Source: Polynucleobacter sp. MWH-Spelu-300-X4
GTDB taxonomy: Bacteria > Pseudomonadota > Gammaproteobacteria > Burkholderiales > Burkholderiaceae
Length of the DNA: 64,000 bases
Direction of reading: 5' to 3'
NCBI RefSeq assembly: GCF_018687515.1
Contig: NZ_CP061294.1
Location: 496,001-560,000 of the forward strand
Each line of letters begins with the position of its first letter. Within the stretch, counting starts at the first letter, position 1. Of the stretch, positions 56,050-64,000 are shown in pieces. The notes beneath the pieces are model-generated. The model ran no database searches, was not told the origin of the DNA, and saw only the letters and a list, made by a program, of their open reading frames with translations. Made by a program: the position numbers and the translations under genes.

Positions 56050-56985
56050 ATGAACAGTAATTCGGTATCCCAACACATTGTTTTATTTGAGGAAGCTGGC
56101 CAAAGGCTGGATAACTTCCTGTTTCGCATGGCTAAAGGCGTGCCTAAAACCCATATTTATCGAATTATTCGGTCTGGTGAAGTGCGGGTAAATAAGAAAA
56201 GGGCTGATGCTAGTCAAAAAATAGCGGAAGGGGACGTTTTAAGGTTGCCTCCTTTGCGCGTATCAGACATTAAAAAACCGACAAATGACTTCATTTCAAA
56301 GAAGATAAGCGGTGAAGTAGACATTTTATATGAAGATGACAGCATTTTAGTGGTTAATAAACCATCCGGTATTGCTGTTCACGGAGGCTCTGGCGTCTCA
56401 TTAGGGCTTATTGAGGCGATGAGGGCTCAAAGACCCGATGCCAAGTTCCTTGAATTAGTTCATCGACTGGATCGAGATACTTCAGGTCTTTTGATGTTGG
56501 CTAAAAAAAGAAGCGCTTTGGTTCATTTGCATGAGCAAATTCGCGAAGGCAAAATGGAAAAGCGCTATTTATTGGTGGTTCATGGAAATTTGCCTGTTTC
56601 AGGCAAATCCATCCCCCTTAAATATCCTTTGCTTAAATATTTGCTACCTAATGGTGAGCGGCGAGTTAGAGTTTCTGCCGATGGGGGGCAGCCTAGCCAC
56701 ACTAATATTCGAGTAAAAGGTGTTTATCACGATGGTTTGTGTAGTTTGGTGGAAGCACAGCTAAAAACAGGGCGTACCCATCAAATTCGCGTCCATTTAC
56801 AGACCTATGGCCACCCCATTTTGGGAGATGATAAGTATGGTGACCAGGACTTGGATAAAGTTTTGAGGCCTAAGCGTTTGTTACTTCACGCTAAATATTT
56901 GTCTTTTGTACATCCTAAAACAGAAGAAAAGATGGTTTTTGAGGCGCCGATTCCTGAGGCGTTCGAAAAATTCATATCCGACTAA
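56050..56985 (+). CDS. rluC: 23S rRNA pseudouridine synthase RluC
   Basis: A 311-aa RluA-family enzyme that modifies three uridines in 23S rRNA. An S4 RNA-binding domain (about 17-75) precedes the catalytic domain, where HRLDRDTSGLL (138-148) contains catalytic Asp141. AQLKTGRTHQIRVHLQTYGHPILGD (in parts) is conserved. It is divergent from rne, which is the usual pairing. The ATG lies within a palindromic promoter region and has no ribosome site. Confidence 0.94.
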   Translation: MNSNSVSQHIVLFEEAGQRLDNFLFRMAKGVPKTHIYRIIRSGEVRVNKKRADASQKIAEGDVLRLPPLRVSDIKKPTNDFISKKISGEVDILYEDDSILVVNKPSGIAVHGGSGVSLGLIEAMRAQRPDAKFLELVHRLDRDTSGLLMLAKKRSALVHLHEQIREGKMEKRYLLVVHGNLPVSGKSIPLKYPLLKYLLPNGERRVRVSADGGQPSHTNIRVKGVYHDGLCSLVEAQLKTGRTHQIRVHLQTYGHPILGDDKYGDQDLDKVLRPKRLLLHAKYLSFVHPKTEEKMVFEAPIPEAFEKFISD

Positions 56986-57014
56986 ACTAATAAAAAATTA
57001 AAACTGGAGACAAG

Positions 57015-57890
57015 ATGAAATTAGCGACTTTTCAATATCAGACTAAATGTTATGTTGGCGTTGTTTCTACGGATTTGCAAACGATAACGCCGTATCAATT
57101 AAGTGATGCGCAAGCAGCTTTCGGTGCTTTGCCTATTATTGAGATGATGGCCGATGGAAAAGAATTGCCATCTCAAGGCGCACCAATACCGATGAAAGAT
57201 GTTTGCCTCTTGGCGCCAATTCCAAAGCCAAGGCGCAATATTTTCTGCGTTGGTAAAAATTATTTGGATCACATTCAAGAAATTAAAGACAGTAAGTTGG
57301 GTGAGGCACAGGGGTCTATGGCTAATTTACCTAAGCACCCAGTGGTTTTTAGTAAGGTTCCAGAAGCCGTGGTTGGCCAAGGTGTTGGAATTGATAGTCA
57401 TCCTGGAGCTACGCAGGAGTTGGATTATGAAGCTGAATTGGCAGTAGTGATTGGCAAGCAGGGTAAGAGCATTAAGAAAGCCGATGCCATGAAACATATT
57501 TGGGGTTACACCATCATCAATGATGTGAGCGCTAGAGATGTGCAAGCTAAGCATGTGCAATTTCACATTGGGAAAAGTTTTGATACTTTTTGTCCGATGG
57601 GGCCGTGGTTGGTATCGGCTGATGAGTTGGATTCTTCTAAAGCGGCTATTAAGTGTTGGGTTAATGATGAATTGCGTCAAAACGCCACAACTCAATTATT
57701 GATATTTGATATCCCAACCATTATTGAGAACTTATCCGCTGGTATTACTTTGTATCCTGGTGATGTGATTGCAACTGGTACGCCTAGTGGTGTTGGTATG
57801 GGCTTTAAGCCACCTAAATTCTTGAAAAAAGGCGATAAGGTCAAAATTGAAATTGCTGGAATTGGCACTTTAGAAAACCCTGTTATTTAA
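57015..57890 (+). CDS. Fumarylacetoacetate hydrolase-family protein
   Basis: A 291-aa FAH-superfamily enzyme, a group that includes fumarylpyruvate and oxaloacetate-type hydrolases or decarboxylases. FCVGKNYLDHIQE near 78, the metal-binding Glu pair in LDYEAELAVVIG near 140, GKSFDTFCPMGPWLV near 187 and GDVIATGTPSGVGMGF near 254 are present. The exact substrate is not clear. It lies between rluC and the HAD gene, which are usually adjacent, so it may be an insertion in this lineage. Confidence 0.85.
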   Translation: MKLATFQYQTKCYVGVVSTDLQTITPYQLSDAQAAFGALPIIEMMADGKELPSQGAPIPMKDVCLLAPIPKPRRNIFCVGKNYLDHIQEIKDSKLGEAQGSMANLPKHPVVFSKVPEAVVGQGVGIDSHPGATQELDYEAELAVVIGKQGKSIKKADAMKHIWGYTIINDVSARDVQAKHVQFHIGKSFDTFCPMGPWLVSADELDSSKAAIKCWVNDELRQNATTQLLIFDIPTIIENLSAGITLYPGDVIATGTPSGVGMGFKPPKFLKKGDKVKIEIAGIGTLENPVI

Positions 57891-57901
57891 GCGAGTATTT
57901 T

Positions 57902-58558
57902 TTGCCATCTAAGTATGAGTTGATTGTGTGGGATTGGGATGGGACCTTGATGGACTCAACTCCTACTATTGTGAAATGTATTCAGCAGGCATGCGTGGAT
58001 CTTGAGCTACCCGTCCCAGATGACTCGGTGGCGAGTCATGTGATTGGTTTGGGTGTTCAAGATGCTTTGCGTACGGCGGTGCCATCCGTGAGAGTTGATC
58101 AGCATCCTCGTTTGGTGGACCGCTTTCGTTATCACTATTTGTCTAAAGATCACGAACTCCATTTGTTCGTGGGCATTAAAGATTTATTAAATCAGTTGAA
58201 GGCGAATGGGCATTTGTTAGCGGTAGCAACAGGTAAAAGTCGTAAAGGGTTGGATCGGTCATTAAATTTTCATGATTTAAATGATATGTTTGCAGATACC
58301 CGCACGCCGGATGAATGTTTTTCCAAGCCGCATCCAGCGATGTTGATTGAGTTATCAGAATCTTTAGCTGTGCCGATGGAGAAAGTTTTGATGATTGGGG
58401 ATACAACCCATGATTTATTGATGGCGAAAAATGCGGGAGCCGATGCGATTGCTGTGACATATGGCGCGCACCCTGAGCACGTTTTAAGGAAAGAAGAACC
58501 TTTGATGTGTATTGGTCAGGTTGAGGAGTTGTCTGAGTGGTTGTTGACTCACGCTTGA
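57902..58558 (+). CDS. HAD-superfamily phosphatase (phosphoglycolate-phosphatase-like)
   Basis: A 218-aa HAD-IA hydrolase. Motif I is VWDWDGTLMDS with Asp11 and Asp13. VATGKSRKGLDRSL (motif II) and GDTTHDLLMAKNAGAD (motif IV) follow. It probably dephosphorylates a small metabolite. It starts on TTG 57902, because the only downstream ATG would cut off motif I. The ribosome site is weak. It differs from gph at 4093-4779, so this genome has at least two such phosphatases. Confidence 0.82.
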   Translation: MPSKYELIVWDWDGTLMDSTPTIVKCIQQACVDLELPVPDDSVASHVIGLGVQDALRTAVPSVRVDQHPRLVDRFRYHYLSKDHELHLFVGIKDLLNQLKANGHLLAVATGKSRKGLDRSLNFHDLNDMFADTRTPDECFSKPHPAMLIELSESLAVPMEKVLMIGDTTHDLLMAKNAGADAIAVTYGAHPEHVLRKEEPLMCIGQVEELSEWLLTHA

Positions 58559-58622
58559 TAGCAATTGATAAAGATGCTTAAGTAAGAATACATATTAAAG
58601 AAACACATAAAAAGGAAAGATC

Positions 58623-59561
58623 ATGGCGGAAGAAAATTCTTGGGAGAGGCAGGCATTGGAGCATCTCTTATTGGAGAACTTAAAAGAGCAGCGTCGAGCA
58701 CGTCGTTGGAAAACAGTGATGCGTGTTTTAACTTTAGTTGTTTTTGTTGCTTTAGCTATTAATTTATTTGATGTGAACTTAGGCGGCAAAGCTGCTCTAG
58801 GCAAGCACACGGCTTTGGTTGATTTGCAAGGTGAGATTGGTCCAGATTCTCGCGCTAGCGCAGAGACAATTAACAGTGCATTGAATGCCGCTTTCGAAAG
58901 TAATGAGAGTGTGGGGGTGGTTCTACGTATCAATAGCCCTGGCGGTTCTCCAGTTCAATCTGGAATTATCCATGATGAGATCTTGCGTTTGCGTGCCAAA
59001 TATCCACAGAAACCGTTACATGTAGTGGTTGAGGAGATTTGCGCCTCAGGTGGTTATTACGTGGCTGTGGCTGCTGATCAAATCTATGTTGATAAAGCAA
59101 GTTTGGTGGGGTCTGTTGGTGTGATCATGAGTGGGTTTGGTGTGACGGGCTTGATGGATAAGTTGGGCGTTGAGCGCCGTTTAATTACTGCTGGGAAAAA
59201 TAAAGCTTTATTAGACCCATTTACTAAAGAAGATAAAAAGCAAAAAGAGTTTGTGCAAGAGATGTTAGGTGAAGTGCACCAACAATTTATACAGGTGGTA
59301 CGTGATGGTCGCGGTAAGCGTTTGAAAGAAACGCCTGATATGTTTTCTGGTTTAGTTTGGAATGGTGCACGCAGTATCGACTTGGGTTTGACGGATGCTT
59401 TGGGTACTGTTGATAGCGTGGCAAGAGATGTGTTTAAAGCGCCAGATGTTTACGATTACACCGTGAAAGAAAATTTTGCGGAGCGCGTAGCGAAGCGTTT
59501 TGGCGCGGCTATGGGCGATGGTGCCGCGAGGGTATTGATGCAAGGGGCGCAGATGCGCTAA
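58623..59561 (+). CDS. S49-family signal peptide peptidase
   Basis: A 312-aa inner-membrane serine protease of the SppA/SohB family. One helix (about 31-49) anchors it. Ser142 in ICASGGYYVA is the nucleophile, and Lys194 in GKNKALLDPF is the probable general base. LRINSPGGSPVQSG near 101-114 forms the oxyanion loop region. It probably degrades cleaved signal peptides or membrane protein fragments. An AAAGGAAAG ribosome site precedes the ATG. Its neighbours are conserved in Burkholderiales. Confidence 0.9.
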   Translation: MAEENSWERQALEHLLLENLKEQRRARRWKTVMRVLTLVVFVALAINLFDVNLGGKAALGKHTALVDLQGEIGPDSRASAETINSALNAAFESNESVGVVLRINSPGGSPVQSGIIHDEILRLRAKYPQKPLHVVVEEICASGGYYVAVAADQIYVDKASLVGSVGVIMSGFGVTGLMDKLGVERRLITAGKNKALLDPFTKEDKKQKEFVQEMLGEVHQQFIQVVRDGRGKRLKETPDMFSGLVWNGARSIDLGLTDALGTVDSVARDVFKAPDVYDYTVKENFAERVAKRFGAAMGDGAARVLMQGAQMR

Positions 59562-59728
59562 ACCTTTTTGCTAGCAAAATCTATTGGACAAAAATAATAG
59601 ATAGCATCGCTGCATCGTCAGCTAGCATGACATTGATGGATACGGCCAATCTGTATAACAACGGCATCAAAGGTTCTACCGCATTACTGAGATCTTGTGC
59701 GATATCGGCGAGATAAGTCTTAATCAAA

Positions 59729-60499
59729 TTAGGCCAGCAGTAAAAAAACAGCGGGTCGCTGATGAAGAGCTTGGAGAAGTCCAGGCTCTTTTTTTATGGC
59801 GGTTTGCCATGCGCCAACGGTTTGTGATTTCACCCATTCGCTAGGGAGGCTTAGGTCAGCCGCAACACACATGTGGGTATTGGTGTGAAGTGACTGCAAC
59901 ATGGTTTCAATCATGGCCGCATTTCTGTAAGGCGTTTCAATCCACAATTGTGTTTGATGTTTTTTCTTGGATTCTTGTTCTAGATATTTTAAGGATGCAA
60001 TTTTTTCTGTTTGGTTGACAGGAAGATATCCGTGGAATGCGAAGCTTTGACCATTCATGCCTGAAGACATGAGTGCTAGTAGTAGCGAGCTTGGTCCCAC
60101 CATGGCACGTACGGTAATGCCTAGTTGGTGCGCCGCTTTGACAACGTCAGAGCCTGGGTCGGCAATGGCTGGCAAACCCGCTTCTGACATTAAGCCCATG
60201 TCATGACCATCTAGTAGCGGTTGTAATAGTTTTTTAACGTCCGGTGTTTGATTTTTCTGTTGATGTTCTTTGGCTGGACCGCGCCACTCAGACATTTGCA
60301 TTTCTTGTAGGGGGCAAATTAGTGGCGCGTGTGAATCAATTGCTTTGAGTAATGCGCGAGCAGTTTTGGCATTTTCAACAATCCAATAGCGTAACTGTGA
60401 TGCTTGATGGATGGTGTCCTTAGGTAACACATGAGGGAGTTGAGTCTCGCGATGTTCATCGCCTAAGGTGTTGGGTATTAAGTAAAGAGTACCTGCCAT
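59729..60499 (-). CDS. RsmI-related tetrapyrrole-type methyltransferase
   Basis: A 256-aa SAM-dependent methyltransferase of the TP_methylase fold. LYLIPNTLGDE stands where RsmI has a TPIGNL motif. MSEAGLPAIADPGSDVV near 118-134 matches the RsmI SDAG-type loop, and MVGPSSLLLALMSSGMNGQSFAFHGYLP (in parts) is typical. It appears to be a divergent RsmI relative, not the main 16S rRNA C1402 enzyme. ATG 60499 starts 2 nt after the maf stop; the longer frame runs into maf. The gene is convergent with the S49 peptidase gene across a 167-bp gap. Confidence 0.78.
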   Translation of the reverse strand: MAGTLYLIPNTLGDEHRETQLPHVLPKDTIHQASQLRYWIVENAKTARALLKAIDSHAPLICPLQEMQMSEWRGPAKEHQQKNQTPDVKKLLQPLLDGHDMGLMSEAGLPAIADPGSDVVKAAHQLGITVRAMVGPSSLLLALMSSGMNGQSFAFHGYLPVNQTEKIASLKYLEQESKKKHQTQLWIETPYRNAAMIETMLQSLHTNTHMCVAADLSLPSEWVKSQTVGAWQTAIKKEPGLLQALHQRPAVFLLLA

Positions 60500-60501
60500 G
60501 A

Positions 60502-61119
60502 TTACCCTGGAATTTGGAAGCCGGCTTCTCGCAAGAGTGTGCACACAGCAATTAAAGGAAGCCCAATGAGAGCGGTGGGGTCGTCGCTATGCACTCGCTC
60601 TAGCAAACAAATGCCAAGCCCTTCGGATTTAGCGCTACCAGCACAGTCATAAGGAGTTTCCGCTAAAAGATACGCCTCTAAAACAGAGTCCTTCAAGGTT
60701 CTGAAGGTTACTTCAGTTATGACATTCAGGGTATTGGATTGTTCGCCTTTGGCTACACAGACAGCTGTATGAAATTTAACAGTTTCACCGCGTAATAACT
60801 GCAATTGAGCCATGGCGGTATCGTGGTCGCCAGGTTTACCCATGGCGGCACCATGAAGGTCGACCACTTGGTCCGATCCAATGACCCAAGCTTCAGGGTG
60901 GCTTTTGGCAATCGCTAAAGCTTTGGCCTTGGCTAGGCGTAAGGCGATTTGTTCTGGGGTTTCATTTTTAAGCGGCGCTTCATCAACTTCAGGGGAAATT
61001 GTTTGAAAATCAATACGTAAGCGTCCCAAAAGCTCTTTTCTGTATTTGGAGGTTGATGCCAAAATCAGGGGTTGAGGGGTTTTTTTAGATAAATTGTGAC
61101 TAGGATGGACTGCGCTCAT
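60502..61119 (-). CDS. maf: Maf-family nucleotide pyrophosphatase (YceF type)
   Basis: A 205-aa house-cleaning NTP pyrophosphatase. LILASTSKYRKELLGRLRI near 19-37, SPEVDEAP, WVIGSDQVVDLHG with the catalytic Asp, and GSAKSEGLG match the YceF (m7GTP-type) subgroup. The first 17 residues extend beyond the typical start. It is divergent from yceD with only 13 bp between start codons, as in many proteobacteria where yceF precedes yceD-rpmF. Confidence 0.9.
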   Translation of the reverse strand: MSAVHPSHNLSKKTPQPLILASTSKYRKELLGRLRIDFQTISPEVDEAPLKNETPEQIALRLAKAKALAIAKSHPEAWVIGSDQVVDLHGAAMGKPGDHDTAMAQLQLLRGETVKFHTAVCVAKGEQSNTLNVITEVTFRTLKDSVLEAYLLAETPYDCAGSAKSEGLGICLLERVHSDDPTALIGLPLIAVCTLLREAGFQIPG

Positions 61120-61132
61120 TTATGCTTTCGGT

Positions 61133-61732
61133 ATGAATTCAAAAAATACAACACCCCACATTTTGCCGAACAATCCCAGTGATCTCCAATCTATTGATCT
61201 CAAATCAGGGTTGACCTTTGTTGGTCAAGGGGTGTTAGATTTATCTCACTTCCCTAGATTGTTGCAGGAAATCGCCCCTAATAGTGGTTTTGAGGCTTCT
61301 CAGGTGCATTGGGAGCTTGGCACGTGGTTTGAAGAGCGTTTAGGGTCAATTCCCATGCAATACATGCACTTACGCTTGGCCGTAGACTTGCCCTTAACCT
61401 GTCAGGCGTGTTTCCAGCCCTATTTGGAGTCGATTGACTCTGATCGGGATTACATCTTGTTTGATACGGAAATGGAGGCGGAGGAATGGGATTTTGATGA
61501 GGAAAATCAAGATGCTGAAGACGCTTTGGTGGCTAGTGAGACCTTCAATTTGCTTGAAACCATTGAGGAGGAGCTACTACTTTCCTTGCCGCTTTCTGCC
61601 AGACACCCCCAGGGCGAGTGTCGCCCAGAAAACCTTCAGAAAGTCGCTAAAGTCCTTAAATCAGGCGCTGATGAGATCAAAATTGAGAAGCCAAACCCCT
61701 TCGCTGTCCTGAAAAATCTGAAAAAACAATGA
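61133..61732 (+). CDS. yceD: YceD/DUF177-family protein
   Basis: A 199-aa protein of the YceD (DUF177) family, which in bacteria is nearly always followed by rpmF and has been linked to 23S rRNA accumulation. VDLPLTCQACFQPYLESID near 84-102 has the family's paired cysteines. The centre is very acidic (about 112-135, many Asp and Glu), and PLSARHPQGEC-like sequence follows. The rpmF gene begins 39 bp downstream. Confidence 0.87.
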   Translation: MNSKNTTPHILPNNPSDLQSIDLKSGLTFVGQGVLDLSHFPRLLQEIAPNSGFEASQVHWELGTWFEERLGSIPMQYMHLRLAVDLPLTCQACFQPYLESIDSDRDYILFDTEMEAEEWDFDEENQDAEDALVASETFNLLETIEEELLLSLPLSARHPQGECRPENLQKVAKVLKSGADEIKIEKPNPFAVLKNLKKQ

Positions 61733-61737
61733 GTTTG

Positions 61738-61746
61738 TGCTAGAAT
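61738..61746 (+). promoter_or_regulatory. Extended -10 element for rpmF
   Basis: TGCTAGAAT combines TGn with TAGAAT just after the yceD stop, 25 bp before the rpmF ATG. It would give rpmF a dedicated transcript in addition to read-through from yceD. Confidence 0.5.
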
Positions 61747-61771
61747 TTCGGCTTCGTTTAGGAGTAAAAAC

Positions 61772-61951
61772 ATGGCTGTTCAGCAGAATAAAAAATCACC
61801 GTCAAAGCGTGGCATGCATAGAGCGCACGACTTTTTGTCAGCACCTTCATTGGCAGTTGAGCCAACAACAGGTGAGGCTCATTTACGTCACCACGTAAGC
61901 CCAAATGGCTATTACCGTGGTCGTAAAGTTGTTAAGACGAAGAACGATTAA
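61772..61951 (+). CDS. rpmF: 50S ribosomal protein L32
   Basis: A 59-aa L32 protein beginning [19 protein letters not shown] and ending [13 protein letters not shown]. It is the form without zinc-binding cysteines, as in E. coli. TTAGGAG lies upstream of ATG 61772. The yceD-rpmF-plsX-fabH order is the standard fatty-acid cluster arrangement. Confidence 0.97.
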   Translation: MAVQQNKKSPSKRGMHRAHDFLSAPSLAVEPTTGEAHLRHHVSPNGYYRGRKVVKTKND

Positions 61952-61970
61952 TTCCCTACAAGGAAAAGAT

Positions 61971-61997
61971 AAAGCGGTACATTCAGTGACCGCTTTT
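61971..61997 (+). terminator. Terminator or attenuator between rpmF and plsX
   Basis: AAAGCGGT (61971-61978) and ACCGCTTT (61989-61996) enclose a 10-nt loop and are followed by a T-run. It ends 21 bp before the plsX ATG, so plsX needs read-through or a separate promoter. This may set the ratio of L32 to the lipid enzymes. Confidence 0.8.
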
Positions 61998-62017
61998 TTC
62001 TTAAAGTAAGAATCTTA

Positions 62018-63058
62018 ATGAGCGTCACGCTAGCAGTTGATGCAATGGGTGGAGACCACGGTCTAGTGGTCACAGTGCCCGCCAGCATAAATCTTCTGGT
62101 TCGATTACCAGATCTCAAAATAAGACTCGTCGGAAATGCCGAATTAATTAATAAGGCATTGGCTAAGGTATCTCCTGAAATTAAGGAGAGGATTACGGTC
62201 GTGCATGCTTCTGAAGTTGTGGAGATGGATGACCCGATTGAGGTTGCTTTGCGTAAGAAAAAAGATTCTTCTATGCGCGTGGCAATTGAGCAGGTTAAAG
62301 AAGGTTTGGCGGATGGCGCCGTTTCCGCGGGTAACACGGGCGCCTTAATGGCGATTTCTCGTTACATCTTGAAGACATTGGATGGTATTGATCGCCCAGC
62401 GATTGCTGCTGCCATGCCGAATCAATTCGGCCGCGGTACAACCGTGCTTGATTTAGGCGCCAACTCTGATTGCCAGGCGGTTCATTTGTTGCAATTTGCG
62501 CAGATGGGTGATGTGATGGCTCGTGCGGTGGACGGTATTAAGAACCCTACGATTGGCTTATTAAATATTGGCGAAGAGGTTATTAAAGGCAATGAAGTGG
62601 TGAAAGAAGCTGCTGAGTTGTTGCGCGCCAGTCATTTAAATTTCTACGGTAATGTAGAGGGCAATGATATTTTCAAAGGAACAACAGATATTGTTGTTTG
62701 TGATGGTTTTGTGGGAAATGTAGCGCTAAAGACCACGGAAGGTTTAGCGCAAATGATTTCTGGATTAATTAAAGAAGAATTCAGCCGTAACTGGTTATCT
62801 AAGTTAATGGCTTTAGCTGCGATGCCTGTTTTAATGCGTTTTAAGAAGCGCGTCGATCATCGCAATTACAACGGCGCCGTTTTGTTGGGTTTGCGTGGTT
62901 TGGTATTGAAGAGCCATGGCTCTGCAGATAGCAAAGCGTTTGTAACAGCTCTCACGCGAGCTTATGAGGGCGCTAAAAATAATATGGTAGGTAAGGTTGC
63001 TGAAGCCTTTAAGGTAACTCAAGCTGCCGCCCAAGAAGAAGGTCAAGGAAACGTATGA
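62018..63058 (+). CDS. plsX: Phosphate acyltransferase PlsX
   Basis: A 346-aa peripheral membrane enzyme that makes acyl-phosphate from acyl-ACP for phospholipid synthesis. [11 protein letters not shown] near 5-15, [11 protein letters not shown] near 105-115, LDLGANSDC, and [20 protein letters not shown] (about 185-204) are conserved. The ATG overlaps nothing upstream but lies right after the rpmF hairpin. Its end overlaps fabH by 4 nt. Confidence 0.96.
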   Translation: MSVTLAVDAMGGDHGLVVTVPASINLLVRLPDLKIRLVGNAELINKALAKVSPEIKERITVVHASEVVEMDDPIEVALRKKKDSSMRVAIEQVKEGLADGAVSAGNTGALMAISRYILKTLDGIDRPAIAAAMPNQFGRGTTVLDLGANSDCQAVHLLQFAQMGDVMARAVDGIKNPTIGLLNIGEEVIKGNEVVKEAAELLRASHLNFYGNVEGNDIFKGTTDIVVCDGFVGNVALKTTEGLAQMISGLIKEEFSRNWLSKLMALAAMPVLMRFKKRVDHRNYNGAVLLGLRGLVLKSHGSADSKAFVTALTRAYEGAKNNMVGKVAEAFKVTQAAAQEEGQGNV

Positions 63059-64000
63059 CCCAGCAATACGCCAGAATTTTAGGAACAGGTAGTTACTTAC
63101 CTGCCAACAAGGTCACTAATGCTGACATGACTGCTTTATTAGCTAAAGACGGTATTGAGACTAGTGATGAATGGATTTTTTCAAGGAGTGGGATTAGCGC
63201 GCGTCATTTTGCTGCTGATCATGAGTTAACCAGTGACTTGGCTTTACATGCTTCTCAAAAAGCGATTGAAGCTGCGGGTATACAAGCGAGTGATATTGAT
63301 CTGATTATTTTGGCGACTTCAACGCCTGATAATTTAGGTGGTTTCCCAAGCACAGCCTGTGTATTGCAAGATAAATTGGGAATAACTAATGGCTGCGCTG
63401 CTTTTGATGTGCAAGCAGTTTGCTCAGGTTTTGCTTACTCTTTAGCGGTTGCGGATAACTTTATTCGCAGCGGTATGTATCAAAAAGTTTTAGTAGTAGG
63501 TGCGGAAACTTTCTCACGCATTTTGAACTTCAAAGATCGTGGCACATGTGTTCTATTTGGTGATGGTGCTGGTGCTGTTGTTTTAGGTGCGAGTGATGAG
63601 CCGGGCATTTTGGCGACAGCTATGCATGCCGATGGTAGTCATCGAGATATTTTATGTGTCCCAGGAAGAACTGATAACGGCGCCTTGCAGGGCTCCGCTT
63701 TCTTGGAGATGGATGGCCAAGCCGTTTTTAAATTGGCTGTAAAAGTTTTAGAGCAAGTGGCTAGTGAAGTTTTGGCAAAAGCTAATCTCACAGCTGCTGA
63801 TATTGATTGGTTGATTCCTCATCAAGCAAATATCCGCATCATGGAAGGTACAGCTAAGAAATTAGGCGTGAGTCGCGATCATGTGGTGGTGACTGTTCAA
63901 GATCATGGCAATACATCAGCAGCTTCTATCCCGCTAGCTTTGGATACGGCTGTACGTGCCGGGCAAATTAAGCGTGGCCAGCATCTTTTAATGGAAGGTG
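63055..64000 (+). CDS. fabH: Beta-ketoacyl-ACP synthase III (3' truncated by the window)
   Basis: 315 codons are visible of a protein usually about 325 aa long. It condenses acetyl-CoA with malonyl-ACP to start fatty-acid synthesis. Catalytic Cys123 is in [13 protein letters not shown], His is in [12 protein letters not shown], and Asn is in DHGNTSAAS, the complete triad. The ATG overlaps the plsX stop as ATGA. The frame is open at the window edge, so the end is outside the sequence. Confidence 0.95.
   Translation, partial: MTQQYARILGTGSYLPANKVTNADMTALLAKDGIETSDEWIFSRSGISARHFAADHELTSDLALHASQKAIEAAGIQASDIDLIILATSTPDNLGGFPSTACVLQDKLGITNGCAAFDVQAVCSGFAYSLAVADNFIRSGMYQKVLVVGAETFSRILNFKDRGTCVLFGDGAGAVVLGASDEPGILATAMHADGSHRDILCVPGRTDNGALQGSAFLEMDGQAVFKLAVKVLEQVASEVLAKANLTAADIDWLIPHQANIRIMEGTAKKLGVSRDHVVVTVQDHGNTSAASIPLALDTAVRAGQIKRGQHLLMEG

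Noticed and set aside
55622-56053. 143-codon plus-strand frame reaching into the rne-rluC gap
   Set aside because: Half of it is antisense to rne and the rest overlaps the structured leader. No protein family pattern is visible.
59562-59728. 167-bp convergent gap after the S49 peptidase gene
   Set aside because: It holds one short palindrome, TTTTGCTAGCAAAA, next to the stop codon. No terminator, RNA gene or small ORF with signals was found.
1-64000. Search by eye for CRISPR arrays, tRNAs, rRNAs, insertion sequences, phage genes and defence systems
   Set aside because: No regular direct repeats, tRNA-like cloverleafs other than tmRNA, transposase motifs or phage proteins were seen. A computational scan could still reveal weak cases.

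Overview
The window looks like chromosomal core-genome DNA from a small-genome betaproteobacterium of the Burkholderiaceae, most like Polynucleobacter. The evidence is the tmRNA tag ANDERFALAA, the block gyrA-serC-pheA-hisC-tyrA-aroA-cmk-rpsA-ihfB-lapA-lapB-hldA-hldD-cysM, the blocks rpsP-rimM-trmD-rplS and rluC...maf-yceD-rpmF-plsX-fabH, short intergenic gaps and fairly AT-rich wobble use. I saw no insertion sequence, prophage, CRISPR array, rRNA or tRNA gene; the only stable RNA gene found is tmRNA (ssrA). Species assignment is inference from gene order, not a database match.

Layout. 1-1.3 kb: the tail of a membrane protein, a Fur-like palindrome and a heme-utilisation gene (hmuS). 1.36-1.76 kb: ssrA and its terminator. 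1.8-6.2 kb (minus): ompA-like, then ubiG-gph-mnmH-methyltransferase. 6.2-22.4 kb (plus): gyrA, the serine/aromatic/histidine biosynthesis run, cmk, rpsA, ihfB, the LPS-control and heptose genes, a ComEA-like protein and cysM. 22.4-30.1 kb: mltB (minus), then an HDAC-family deacetylase and an acyl-CoA synthetase-ETF-acyl-CoA dehydrogenase set that resembles DmdB/DmdC. 30.2-31.2 kb: two small minus-strand envelope proteins. 31.2-35.2 kb: rpsP-rimM-trmD-rplS, then a Nudix-CobD pair. 35.1-38.9 kb: rsgA and a Ste24-type protease (minus), then orn and an auxin-efflux-type carrier. 38.9-40.9 kb: mogA and pmbA, divergent. 41-44.6 kb: a TRAP transporter with an extra PH-like membrane protein and a convergent TakP-like binding protein. 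44.7-46 kb: thyA-folA. 46-48.7 kb: a divergent ferric-type ABC pair. 48.7-50.6 kb: fdxA, a 2-hydroxyacid dehydrogenase and a DUF3566-like protein. 50.7-55.7 kb (minus): rne-moaA-moeA. 56-64 kb: rluC, an FAH protein, a HAD phosphatase, an S49 protease, an RsmI-like methyltransferase with maf (minus), yceD-rpmF-plsX and a fabH cut by the window edge.

The regions most worth a second look are mostly non-coding. (i) A 52-bp two-tier inverted repeat whose right arm contains the cysM start codon. (ii) Two abutting perfect dyads upstream of the TRAP binding-protein gene. (iii) A long interrupted stem-loop with no T-tract between the acyl-CoA synthetase and etfB. (iv) A roughly 300-nt multi-hairpin leader of rne. 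(v) A shared Fur-like motif at hmuS and at the divergent ferric ABC genes, which lack a binding protein here. Among the proteins, the PH-like membrane protein translationally coupled to the TRAP permease and the methyltransferase coupled to the tRNA selenouridine synthase stand out. Nothing in the window is an obvious large new defence or mobile system.
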